Assembly (NCBI GenBank): GCA_025499625.1
Contig: JAFMVD010000028.1
Location: forward strand, 1-64,000
DNA: 64,000 nt
DNA from: Carboxylicivirga fragile
GTDB lineage: Bacteria; Bacteroidota; Bacteroidia; Bacteroidales; Marinilabiliaceae
Direction: 5' to 3'
The position numbers were made by a program, and so were the translations under genes. The first letter of the stretch is position 1, and the number at the start of each line of letters is the position of its first letter. Shown here one piece after another: positions 9,124 through 17,434 of the stretch. The notes under the pieces were generated by a model that worked only from the letters and a program-made list of their open reading frames with translations, ran no database searches and had not been told where the DNA came from.

Positions 9124-10483
9124 ACTTCTTAATTTTATCGTATAGGGTAGAGCGATTAATGCCTAATTTTTGAGCTGCTTTACTCATGTTACCTTTGCAA
9201 TTAGTAAGAGCCTTTTGAATAAGCAGGCGTTCATGATCCATGATGTTAAAGCAATTATCGTCAATCATGTTGCTGTCCTCATTGTTTAAGAAAAGATCTT
9301 CAGTCGTTATGATCGGCCCATCAGCCAAAATAACAGCTTTTTCGATGTTGTGCTGTAGTTCTCTAATATTTCCTTTCCAGTTTTGAGTCTTTAATGCTGT
9401 GAGAGCATTAGCGCAAAACTTCATATCTTTTTTATTATACTTATTGGCCAATTGCTCTAAAAAGAATTGGGCAAGTCCACTTATATCATCTTTTCTGTTT
9501 CGAAGCGCTGGTAGTTCAATGGCAATGGTATTGATACGGTAAAGTAAATCTTCGCGAAAACTACCTTCTTCAACCATTTTGTTAAGTGGCATGTTGGTAG
9601 CGCAGATGAGTCGGATATCAACCTTAATGGGCTTCGTACCACCTACGGGTGTAATTTCTCTGTTTTGTAGAACTGATAAAAGTTTTGCCTGAGCCGATAG
9701 CGATAGATTACCAATCTCATCCAAAAACAGGGTGCCACCATTGGCTAATTCAAAACGACCTGTTCTGTCTGTTTTAGCATCGGTAAAGGCGCCTTTTTTA
9801 TGTCCGAAAAGTTCACTCTCAAACAAGTTTTCATGAAGGCTACCCAAATCCACACTTACAAACATTTCGTCACTTCGTTTCGAAAGTCGATGAATGGCGC
9901 GTGCCATCACTTCTTTTCCCGTGCCATTTTCACCAAGTATAAGCACATTTACATCGGTAGGAGCAACCTTATTAACCATGCCCATTACTGCTTTTATTTC
10001 AGGCGAGTTACCAATAAACACATCTTGACCCGCATCAATACACTCTTTCAGGTGTTTCTGTTTTTTCTTCAAACCCGAAATGGCTTTCTTTGATTTCTGT
10101 AGTTTGAAAACGGATAGTAGTGTTGACAGAATTTTACGCTCATCCCATGATTTTTCAATAAAATCGGCCGCACCTTCCTTAATGGCTTTAACGGCTAATT
10201 CAACATCGCTGTATCCGGTAATAAAAACAACGGCCAATTCACTGTCATACTTATGAACCTCTCGCATCCAGAACAGGCCTTCGTTACCATTGTTGATGCC
10301 CGATGTGAAATTCATATCGAGCATTACAATGTCATAATTATCTTTTTGAAGGTGTTCCTTTATTCTATTAGGATTGTGCTCTGTTTTTATAACACTAAAA
10401 TGCGGCTTTAAATACAATTTTAGCGCCAGTAATAAATCTTTGTTATCATCAACAATTAAGATGTTTCCTTCTTTTGTGGGCAT
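9113..10483 (-). CDS. NtrC-family sigma-54-dependent response regulator
   Basis: The protein has three domains: an N-terminal receiver with phospho-acceptor Asp in VMLDMNF (D56 from the ATG at 10483), a central AAA+ activator domain with Walker A GENGTGKE, Walker [11 protein letters not shown] and R-finger region, and a C-terminal Fis-type helix-turn-helix ending in [16 protein letters not shown]. The sigma-54 contact loop reads GAFTDA in place of GAFTGA, a variant common in Bacteroidota. The frame can be read from a TTG at 10498, but the ATG at 10483 ([15 protein letters not shown]) gives the normal receiver N-terminus and is preferred. It is divergent from the ABC cluster and separated from it by a region with tandem palindromes and a sigma-54 promoter, so the cluster is its probable target. 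Confidence 0.92.
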   Translation of the reverse strand: MPTKEGNILIVDDNKDLLLALKLYLKPHFSVIKTEHNPNRIKEHLQKDNYDIVMLDMNFTSGINNGNEGLFWMREVHKYDSELAVVFITGYSDVELAVKAIKEGAADFIEKSWDERKILSTLLSVFKLQKSKKAISGLKKKQKHLKECIDAGQDVFIGNSPEIKAVMGMVNKVAPTDVNVLILGENGTGKEVMARAIHRLSKRSDEMFVSVDLGSLHENLFESELFGHKKGAFTDAKTDRTGRFELANGGTLFLDEIGNLSLSAQAKLLSVLQNREITPVGGTKPIKVDIRLICATNMPLNKMVEEGSFREDLLYRINTIAIELPALRNRKDDISGLAQFFLEQLANKYNKKDMKFCANALTALKTQNWKGNIRELQHNIEKAVILADGPIITTEDLFLNNEDSNMIDDNCFNIMDHERLLIQKALTNCKGNMSKAAQKLGINRSTLYDKIKKYDL

Positions 10484-10536
10484 TTTTCTTATTATCAATT
10501 TTGTTGTTTATTTCTACTTACAAAATACATCTTTAT

Positions 10537-10574
10537 TGTTGGAATTACATACATGAGTGTTGGAATTTCCGACA
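10537..10574. promoter_or_regulatory. Tandem palindromic activator sites (candidate NtrC-type enhancer)
   Basis: Site 2, TGTTGGAATTTCCGACA (10558-10574), is an imperfect 17-bp palindrome matching its own reverse complement at 14 of 17 positions. Site 1, TGTTGGAATTACATACA (10537-10553), repeats its left half exactly and most of its right half. The two begin 21 bp apart, two helical turns, and lie about 55-90 bp upstream of the sigma-54 -24 element. This is the usual layout of enhancer sites for NtrC-type activators. The binding protein is inferred to be the adjacent regulator. Confidence 0.65.
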
Positions 10575-10627
10575 CAATAATTTTCGATGAGTTAGTTAAG
10601 TGTTTGAAAATAAGAATTCAGTATAAG

Positions 10628-10642
10628 TGGCACGAGCTTGGA
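10628..10642 (+). promoter_or_regulatory. Candidate sigma-54 (-24/-12) promoter of the ABC cluster
   Basis: TGGCACGAGCTTGGA matches the -24 element TGGCACG perfectly. The -12 element is at the proper GG-N10 spacing and has GA (10641-10642) in place of the consensus GC. Transcription would start near 10653, about 19 bases before the ATG at 10672. The position right downstream of the tandem palindromes and beside the gene of a sigma-54 activator supports the call. Calling the coding region from GTG at 10627 would bury this promoter inside the gene. Confidence 0.65.
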
Positions 10643-10671
10643 TATATAGATGGCATAATAAAATAAGAACT

Positions 10672-11922
10672 ATGGATCGACAAATTGAAAAAAAACCTTG
10701 GTGGCGAAAGCAGTTATATTGGATTATAAGTGCTTCCTTATTCTTATTTTGGTGCGTTTATTTTATAGCTTTTGCTGATCATCGTAGTCAGGTTAAAATT
10801 GATAAAGAGCGATTAACTATATCAATCGTTCAAGACGATTATTTTCAGGATTACATCAGTGTAACAGCTACTGTTGAACCTTATAGAACGATCTTTTTAG
10901 ATGCCATTGAAGGAGGGCGTGTTGAGCAGATTCTTATGGAGGAGGGTAATATGCTTACCGAGGGCGATCCTATTGCACAATTAAGTAATACGAATCTTAT
11001 CCTTGAAATTTCAAATAACGAAGCAAATGTAGCCCGTGCCATTAACGAGTTACGAACGGCACGCTTGCAAATGGAAATGAATGCCATGGAGCTTCAAAAT
11101 CAAATTGTACAATTGGAGGGAGATCTGTTTATACAAAAACGTAAGTACAATAATTCAAAAGTTTTCTTTCAGGAAGGACTTATCTCAGAGGACGAATACT
11201 TAAAAGATAAAACCAGTTATGAAGCTTCTTTCCGTCAAATGACTTTGTTGAAAGAAAGTTTTAAACGCGATTCGCTATATCGTGGAATTCAGATTGAAAC
11301 GCTGGAAGGATCTGCTGTTAGGATGGAGGAAAATCAAGGTATTATTCGCCAACGACTAGATAACTTGATTATTAAAGCGCCCGTTACTGGTCAGTTGGCT
11401 TCGCTTAACCTAGAAGAAGGACAAGTGATTAATTATGGAACTCGAATTGGAAAAGTAAATGTGTTGGATCGTTTTAAGCTTAAGGCTGAAGTTGATGAAC
11501 ACTATATTTCGCGTATAATTAAGGGTTTAAAAGCCAGTTGTCAATTCCCAAGTAGATCCATCGATGCTACCGTATCTAAAATTTATGCTGAAGTGGAGGA
11601 CGGTAAATTTATTGTGGATTTGGAATTTGACAGCAAAGAAATTCAAGGACTTCGTATTGGACAAACCAGTCATGTTAAATTAGAATTGGGCAATCCTTCA
11701 GAATCCTTGTTATTAGCTCGTGGAAGCTTCTTTCAAAGTACGGGAGGTCAATGGGCCTTTGTTTTAAGTAAAGATAAGTCGATGGCCTATAGGCGAGAAA
11801 TTAGTATTGGTCGCCAAAATCCAAAATTCTTTGAGATAATTGAAGGGCTTGAAGTAGGAGAAGAAGTTATTACATCTGGCTACGAGATATTTGGAGATAA
11901 TGAAGTGGTAATATTAAATTAA
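10672..11922 (+). CDS. HlyD/MacA-type membrane fusion protein
   Basis: The protein is 416 residues long from the ATG at 10672. A frame from GTG at 10627 adds 15 residues, but that extension covers the sigma-54 promoter and precedes a normal N-terminus (MDRQIEKKPWW), so it is rejected. A single N-terminal membrane anchor (about residues 16-36) is followed by a periplasmic part: barrel-sandwich half (about 60-105), a helical hairpin (about 110-215), the second lipoyl half (APVTGQLASLNLEEGQ) and beta-barrel/MP domains to the end. In such systems this adaptor links the inner-membrane ABC permease to an outer-membrane channel. No TolC-type channel is encoded nearby. It is the first gene of the cluster; the ATPase gene follows after 68 bp. 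Confidence 0.9.
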   Translation: MDRQIEKKPWWRKQLYWIISASLFLFWCVYFIAFADHRSQVKIDKERLTISIVQDDYFQDYISVTATVEPYRTIFLDAIEGGRVEQILMEEGNMLTEGDPIAQLSNTNLILEISNNEANVARAINELRTARLQMEMNAMELQNQIVQLEGDLFIQKRKYNNSKVFFQEGLISEDEYLKDKTSYEASFRQMTLLKESFKRDSLYRGIQIETLEGSAVRMEENQGIIRQRLDNLIIKAPVTGQLASLNLEEGQVINYGTRIGKVNVLDRFKLKAEVDEHYISRIIKGLKASCQFPSRSIDATVSKIYAEVEDGKFIVDLEFDSKEIQGLRIGQTSHVKLELGNPSESLLLARGSFFQSTGGQWAFVLSKDKSMAYRREISIGRQNPKFFEIIEGLEVGEEVITSGYEIFGDNEVVILN

Positions 11923-11990
11923 GTTTATAGCTATTATACATTCATACGCAACATTAATAACTAATAATTGATCATTAATCATTATAAAAT

Positions 11991-12683
11991 ATGTTACGAA
12001 CTAATAACCTACAGAAAGTATTCAGAACCGAAGAAGTAGAAACTACTGCATTGAATAATGTTAACATTCATATTCAAAACGGCGAATTTGTTGCCATTAT
12101 GGGACCTTCGGGTTGTGGTAAATCAACCTTGTTAAATATTATTGGCCTATTGGATAATCCTTCAGGTGGTGAATTGTATTTTGATGGGCAAGAGATTGCT
12201 TCATTTAAAGAGCGTCAACGTACCAACTTGCGAAAAGGGAATATTGGTTTTGTATTTCAAAGCTTTAACCTGATTGATGAATTAAATGTTTTCGAAAATA
12301 TTGAGATGCCATTGGTTTATCTGAAAATGTCTGCCAAAGAGCGTAAAGAGCGTGTGCAAAAAGTAATGGAACGCATGCAAATTGCACATCGTGCCAAGCA
12401 TATTCCTCAACAGTTATCGGGTGGACAGCAACAGCGTGTGGCTATTGCGCGTGCGGTGGTAGCTAATCCAAAGTTAATATTAGCCGATGAGCCTACAGGT
12501 AATCTCGACTCAAAAAATGGTGCTGAAGTAATGAATCTGCTACGTCAATTAAACGAAGAAGGTACTACCATTGTGATGGTAACGCACTCCGCCGAACATG
12601 CTGAATATGCACACCGTGTAATTAATTTATTTGATGGGCATGTGGTGACTGAAAAAATGAATAAAGAAATGATTGTTGGATAA
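11991..12683 (+). CDS. MacB/LolD-type ABC transporter ATPase
   Basis: The 230-residue ATPase has Walker A GPSGCGKS (38-45), a Q loop at FVFQSFNLI, the signature LSGGQQQR (about 141-148), Walker [13 protein letters not shown] and the switch His in [10 protein letters not shown]. The length and the [20 protein letters not shown] segment place it in the LolD/MacB/FtsE group, which powers mechanotransmission rather than classic substrate passage through the membrane. It is the only ATPase in the cluster, so it must serve all four permeases that follow if they are active. It follows the fusion-protein gene after 68 bp, and the first permease gene begins 95 bp downstream, with no terminator in either gap. 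Confidence 0.93.
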   Translation: MLRTNNLQKVFRTEEVETTALNNVNIHIQNGEFVAIMGPSGCGKSTLLNIIGLLDNPSGGELYFDGQEIASFKERQRTNLRKGNIGFVFQSFNLIDELNVFENIEMPLVYLKMSAKERKERVQKVMERMQIAHRAKHIPQQLSGGQQQRVAIARAVVANPKLILADEPTGNLDSKNGAEVMNLLRQLNEEGTTIVMVTHSAEHAEYAHRVINLFDGHVVTEKMNKEMIVG

Positions 12684-12778
12684 AGGGTTGATTTCAAGTG
12701 CGTAATAAAATGTGCGTTCGATGATCCTAGTTGGGTATTGCCGTTAGTTAATTGTTTTATGAGTAATTCAAAACAGAA

Positions 12779-15058
12779 ATGATACCATATATTACCAAAT
12801 TAGTCCTTAGATATTTATGGAGCCAAAAGTTCTATAGCATACTGAGTGTTCTGGGCTTTATCATTGCTTTTACCGCATCAATGATAATTTTTAAATATGT
12901 CGTTCATGAATTAAGTTTTGATAAGCATGTTAAGGGACATGAACAAGTGTATCGCTTGCAGTTTGGAAACAAATTATTTATTAACGGTAAGTCGGTTGGT
13001 TTAATCAAGAATAATATACCTGGGGTAGAACATGTATGCCCTATTCAAGCTCGTGGCAGTTTGTCAATTAGTACTATTGATGGTAAATATAAAGTATCGG
13101 GTTCTGTCTATAATACCAATCATGAGTGGCAATCTGTTTTTCAAACAAATACGACAGAAGGAAAACTAAATGATGTTTTTAATAATGATGCATTAATTGC
13201 TATAAGTCAAAATACGGCAATGCAATTATTTGGTAATGAGTCACCAATTGGTAAAAACCTTATTGTGAATAAAGCTTTTGGCCCTGGGATAAAAAAGAAA
13301 GTTGCAGCCGTTTATATTGATGTGCCTGATAATTCAAGTATAGCGCCAATAGGATTAGTGAGTATATCATCATTGGCCTACCACAATAAACAAGAAAAAA
13401 TATACTCCGTTTTTATTAAGCTTAGTAATAACAGTTCATCCCATATAGTTGAACAATCAATTCTTCAACATCTTACTAATGGAGGTGAAGTTTATGATGC
13501 TAAAGTGAGTTTGACTAGCTTGTCCGAAATTCGTTTCACAAAACAAAACTCATTTGATTATATAAGCAAAAGCAATAGGACGTACATATATCTTTTTGCT
13601 TTTATTGGTTTACTTATACTATTCACAAGCATTGTTAACTACCAGTCGTTTCGCATTGGCAAATATAAGTCGAGATTACAAAGTATCAGAATTGCACGTT
13701 ATAATGGAGCACATAAAAGGCATGTTAAGATTCAATATTTTATTGAATCAATGTTAATCATTCTCTGTTCTGCAATAGTAACATATGTGGTTTTTCAGGT
13801 ATTAATGGTTGCAAATGCGAATAGCTTGTTTGGTGTTAAGCTGAGCAATAATGCTTCGTCCAATATTTTGATAGTATGTCTGATATCCCTTTTAACATTG
13901 CTTTCGCTGGCTTTAATACCTTTTAGAAACCTTATTTCGATGCTAAGTAATGAGACTTTAAAATTGAATGATCGACTTTGTGTTGGGTTGATTAATATTC
14001 AGTTCTTTATCGCTTTTTTGCTTGTTGTTTCCTCAATTGTAGTTTATCATCAAAAAGAGTTTTTATTAGACTTTGATACTGGTTTAAATACGGATAGAGT
14101 TATTTCGTTACAGCTTAGTTCATCCATGATGAAAGATGCTGATGCTTTTAAAGATGAGTTATTAAATTATAGTGGAATCTCTGATGTCACTTTCGCATCC
14201 AATGGACCTGAAAACATTGAATATGTTTCGGGTTATTCAAACAATCAACAGATCAGTTATGGCTTATGGGTTACTGATGATAATTTTCTTAATTTTTTCA
14301 ATATAAAAATGATAAAAGGTAGGGGGTTCAGTCAAATGCCAGGCGATGCCTATTCATTTATTATAAACGAAAAAGCTTTGCATAGCTATGATTGGGAAAG
14401 TTACTTAAATAAGAATATTGATGGTGTAATGGGTAAACAGTGTATTGGTGTTTGCGAAGATTTTCATTTTGCATCCTTGCATAACGAAGTTGCACCATTA
14501 GTTATCCTTTGCAACTATAATATACTCAACAGAGTTTATGTCAGGTATAATGATAATGCCTTAATGGCAATTAAACACCTTCAAGAATGTGTCAATAAAT
14601 TTTTACCAGAACAGCTATTTAATTATCAGTTTTTATCGGATACTCTAGATGCCTATTATACTGATGAACTTAAGATTTTTAAGTTACTCTCATCTTTTAG
14701 TTTATTAGCTTTAGTTATTGCACTCATTGGTATGATGGGTATGACTTCGATTGTCATCCAAGAACGAACTAAAGAAATTGGTATAAGAAAGGTAAATGGT
14801 GCAAGCAGTTTAAATATTGTTTTTTTCCTGAATAAGAAAATATCCGTACCAATCTTAACTGGTTTTATACTGTCCATAGCCCCAGTGTTGTATTTTATGG
14901 AGCAATGGCTACAAATTTTTTCACAACACATTTCAATTCGTTGGTATTACTTTCTAATTGGAGGTCTTTTCGTTTGGATTATCAATTCTTTGGTAATGAT
15001 TGTGCAAACGAAACATGCAGTTAACCAAAATCCTGTTAAGTGTTTAAGGTATGAGTAA
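12779..15058 (+). CDS. MacB/FtsX-type ABC permease (first of four)
   Basis: The 759-residue permease has a membrane helix near residues 20-40, a MacB-type periplasmic domain, a group of helices (about 265-385), a further helix near 400-425, a second periplasmic domain and a final FtsX domain of three helices. It ends in NQNPVKCLRYE. The second half keeps the cytoplasmic coupling motif TKEIGIRKVNGAS. In the first half the equivalent is degraded to SIRIARYNGAHK, so the two halves of this pseudodimer are not equal. It is likely co-transcribed with the ATPase and the following permeases; 36 bp separate it from the next gene. The substrate is unknown; relatives handle lipoproteins, antimicrobial peptides or macrolides. 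Confidence 0.85.
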   Translation: MIPYITKLVLRYLWSQKFYSILSVLGFIIAFTASMIIFKYVVHELSFDKHVKGHEQVYRLQFGNKLFINGKSVGLIKNNIPGVEHVCPIQARGSLSISTIDGKYKVSGSVYNTNHEWQSVFQTNTTEGKLNDVFNNDALIAISQNTAMQLFGNESPIGKNLIVNKAFGPGIKKKVAAVYIDVPDNSSIAPIGLVSISSLAYHNKQEKIYSVFIKLSNNSSSHIVEQSILQHLTNGGEVYDAKVSLTSLSEIRFTKQNSFDYISKSNRTYIYLFAFIGLLILFTSIVNYQSFRIGKYKSRLQSIRIARYNGAHKRHVKIQYFIESMLIILCSAIVTYVVFQVLMVANANSLFGVKLSNNASSNILIVCLISLLTLLSLALIPFRNLISMLSNETLKLNDRLCVGLINIQFFIAFLLVVSSIVVYHQKEFLLDFDTGLNTDRVISLQLSSSMMKDADAFKDELLNYSGISDVTFASNGPENIEYVSGYSNNQQISYGLWVTDDNFLNFFNIKMIKGRGFSQMPGDAYSFIINEKALHSYDWESYLNKNIDGVMGKQCIGVCEDFHFASLHNEVAPLVILCNYNILNRVYVRYNDNALMAIKHLQECVNKFLPEQLFNYQFLSDTLDAYYTDELKIFKLLSSFSLLALVIALIGMMGMTSIVIQERTKEIGIRKVNGASSLNIVFFLNKKISVPILTGFILSIAPVLYFMEQWLQIFSQHISIRWYYFLIGGLFVWIINSLVMIVQTKHAVNQNPVKCLRYE

Positions 15059-15094
15059 GTTGCTTAGTATTTATAAAATTTAACCTGTGTTAAA

Positions 15095-17434
15095 ATGATA
15101 AAGCACTATATAATAATTGCCTGGCGAAACCTGAAAAGACGTAAGTTACTTTCGTTAATTCAAATCTTATGTCTTTCAATTGGTTTGGCTGCCTTTATGC
15201 TTATTGCTCGTTTTATTCAATACGAGAAAGATTGGGATAGGTTTAATGAGCATTACTCACTTATATATCGTGCACAAGCTTATAAAATTGATGATCGACT
15301 TAATGATAATACCCAAATTCCCGTTCCAGTTGCAGAGTATTTAAAGATAAATTATCCCGAAGTAAATCAATCACTTGTTATACGTGAGATATGGAGCGAA
15401 AACCTTTCGCCAGATAATGAAAAAGTGTATAATGAAAAAAATGGCTTTTTGGCACCATCGCAGTTATTTGATGTTTTTTCATTTAAGTTACTTAGAGGTG
15501 ATCGGAAAACGGTTTTGGATATTCCTAGTTCAATTGTTCTAAGTGAATCAATGGCCGAAAAGTATTTTTCAGGTGTAGATCCCATCGGAAAGGTGATTTT
15601 TGATAGCAATAAAAATGAACTGGTAGTTACCGGTGTAATGGCGGATATTCCAGAGCAATCGCACATTCAAGCAGATTACTTTAAATCAAATGCACAGCTA
15701 TTGGAGGATTATGGTAGTAATTGGTACAATAATTCTTATAAAACATATGTACTACTCGAGCCAGGTGTATCCGTGCAAAGTTTCAATGCTAAAATAAAGG
15801 ATGTCATTAATATTCATGATATAAGCGCTAAACGCACCTTATATCTACGGCCGCTCAGTCAACTTCATTTAAACGAAAATCCTCGCGATGATAGAAGTGT
15901 TATTATTTATTTTTTCTCGTTTATAGGACTACTCATCCTGATATTGGCATGTGTTAGCTTTATGAATCTGGCTACATCCTTTTCGTCACTTCGTTTTATT
16001 GAAATTGGTATACGTAAAGTTGTGGGTAGTTCTAAAAATTACCTTCGTATACAATTTCTTGTGGAAGCTGTGGTTGTGGCTTTTATCTCATTTCTTGTTG
16101 CAGTTTTCATCGCCCATTTGATTTTACCATTATTTAATTCGGTTGTTGATCGCAATATTGAATTGCATATTTTCACTGATTGGCCTTTTCTTGCCTTTAT
16201 ATTAATGGCAGTTGTGTTAACAGGTATTCTAGCTGGCGTGTATCCTGCTTTTATCATTTCATCATTTAAGCCGGTTGTTGTTTTAAAGGGGAAAAGCCCT
16301 TTTAAGAAGGGAAGAATAACGGGTTTGCAAGCAATGGTGTATGTCCAATTTGTTTTATCTATTACATTAATCACAGCCAGTTTATGGATATACAAGCAAG
16401 TTGAGTTTTTAGAAACAAAGGATATCGGTTTTGATAATAAGGTATTATTAAATGGCCATGTACCAAGTAATAATTCTACGGTATCATATGCCGCCTTTCG
16501 GAAAGAGATATTATCTCACCCAGGCGTTTCGGAAATGGCCATCTCATTAAACTCACCAATGATTTTAAACTGGGGTTGTTATGTAATTCCGGAAGGTGAG
16601 GATAAGGAGACTCCGATTTTTACTAGGTGGAACAGTGCTTGTCATCATTTTATAAATGCAATGAGTATGGACATTGTAGAAGGCCGTTCTTTTTCTGAGG
16701 ACTTAGCGACTGATATAGGTTCTTGTTTAATTAATGAGACAGCGGCAAGAGCTTATGGATGGGATAACCCTATTGGTAAAACATTGCAGATGGAAGGTGA
16801 ATATAGAGTGATTGGCGTAATAAAGGATTTTAATATAGATGATGTTCACAATCCCATAATCCCATATGTTTTATTTCTACGCGATAGCGATTTGGCCATT
16901 GAGAATGATTTTAATTTTAAAATTGATATGCCTCAGAGACAGGCTGCTAAAGAGCATATTATTTTAATAATGCAAAAGTACTTTCCCGATGTATTATTTA
17001 TTGTAGATGATTATAAGGCTAATAGTAATCGAATAGAGTTGAAAATATGGAACAATGCTAAAAACTCATTTGCCTTTTTTACTATTTTGGCGGTAATAAT
17101 TGCATCTCTCGGATTGTTTGGTTTAGTTTTCTTTTCGATGCAGCGTCGCATAAAAGAAATTGGTGTTAGGAAAGTTCAAGGTGCCAGCATGCAACAAATC
17201 ATTCCACTCATCACCAAACGCTACCTTGTAATTGCTTTGGTAGCTAATATTATCATATACCCTGTTGCCAAACTGATTCAAAACATTTTACCTGGTCATT
17301 ATAAATATCAGTTTACTCTTATCGATGTACTCATTGTTTGTGGAATAACCATTTTAGTAACACTGCTTTCGAGTTTATATCAGGCGATAAAAGCAGCTCA
17401 TTTAAACCCTATAAAAGCACTGCGTTATGAGTAA
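15095..17434 (+). CDS. MacB/FtsX-type ABC permease (second of four)
   Basis: The 779-residue protein has the same two-half plan as its neighbours: N-terminal helix (about 21-41), periplasmic MacB-like domain, FtsX domain of three helices (about 275-410), a further helix, a second periplasmic domain and a C-terminal FtsX domain ending in NPIKALRYE. Both halves keep the coupling motif (IEIGIRKVVGSS near 301 and IKEIGVRKVQGAS near 684), unlike the first and third permeases. Its stop overlaps the start of the next permease by 8 bp, which implies translational coupling and supports a single operon. Confidence 0.87.
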   Translation: MIKHYIIIAWRNLKRRKLLSLIQILCLSIGLAAFMLIARFIQYEKDWDRFNEHYSLIYRAQAYKIDDRLNDNTQIPVPVAEYLKINYPEVNQSLVIREIWSENLSPDNEKVYNEKNGFLAPSQLFDVFSFKLLRGDRKTVLDIPSSIVLSESMAEKYFSGVDPIGKVIFDSNKNELVVTGVMADIPEQSHIQADYFKSNAQLLEDYGSNWYNNSYKTYVLLEPGVSVQSFNAKIKDVINIHDISAKRTLYLRPLSQLHLNENPRDDRSVIIYFFSFIGLLILILACVSFMNLATSFSSLRFIEIGIRKVVGSSKNYLRIQFLVEAVVVAFISFLVAVFIAHLILPLFNSVVDRNIELHIFTDWPFLAFILMAVVLTGILAGVYPAFIISSFKPVVVLKGKSPFKKGRITGLQAMVYVQFVLSITLITASLWIYKQVEFLETKDIGFDNKVLLNGHVPSNNSTVSYAAFRKEILSHPGVSEMAISLNSPMILNWGCYVIPEGEDKETPIFTRWNSACHHFINAMSMDIVEGRSFSEDLATDIGSCLINETAARAYGWDNPIGKTLQMEGEYRVIGVIKDFNIDDVHNPIIPYVLFLRDSDLAIENDFNFKIDMPQRQAAKEHIILIMQKYFPDVLFIVDDYKANSNRIELKIWNNAKNSFAFFTILAVIIASLGLFGLVFFSMQRRIKEIGVRKVQGASMQQIIPLITKRYLVIALVANIIIYPVAKLIQNILPGHYKYQFTLIDVLIVCGITILVTLLSSLYQAIKAAHLNPIKALRYE

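Noticed and set aside
10627-10671. GTG start of the membrane fusion protein gene
   Set aside because: The added 15 residues do not look like an N-terminus and the DNA there matches a sigma-54 promoter; the ATG at 10672 gives a normal start.
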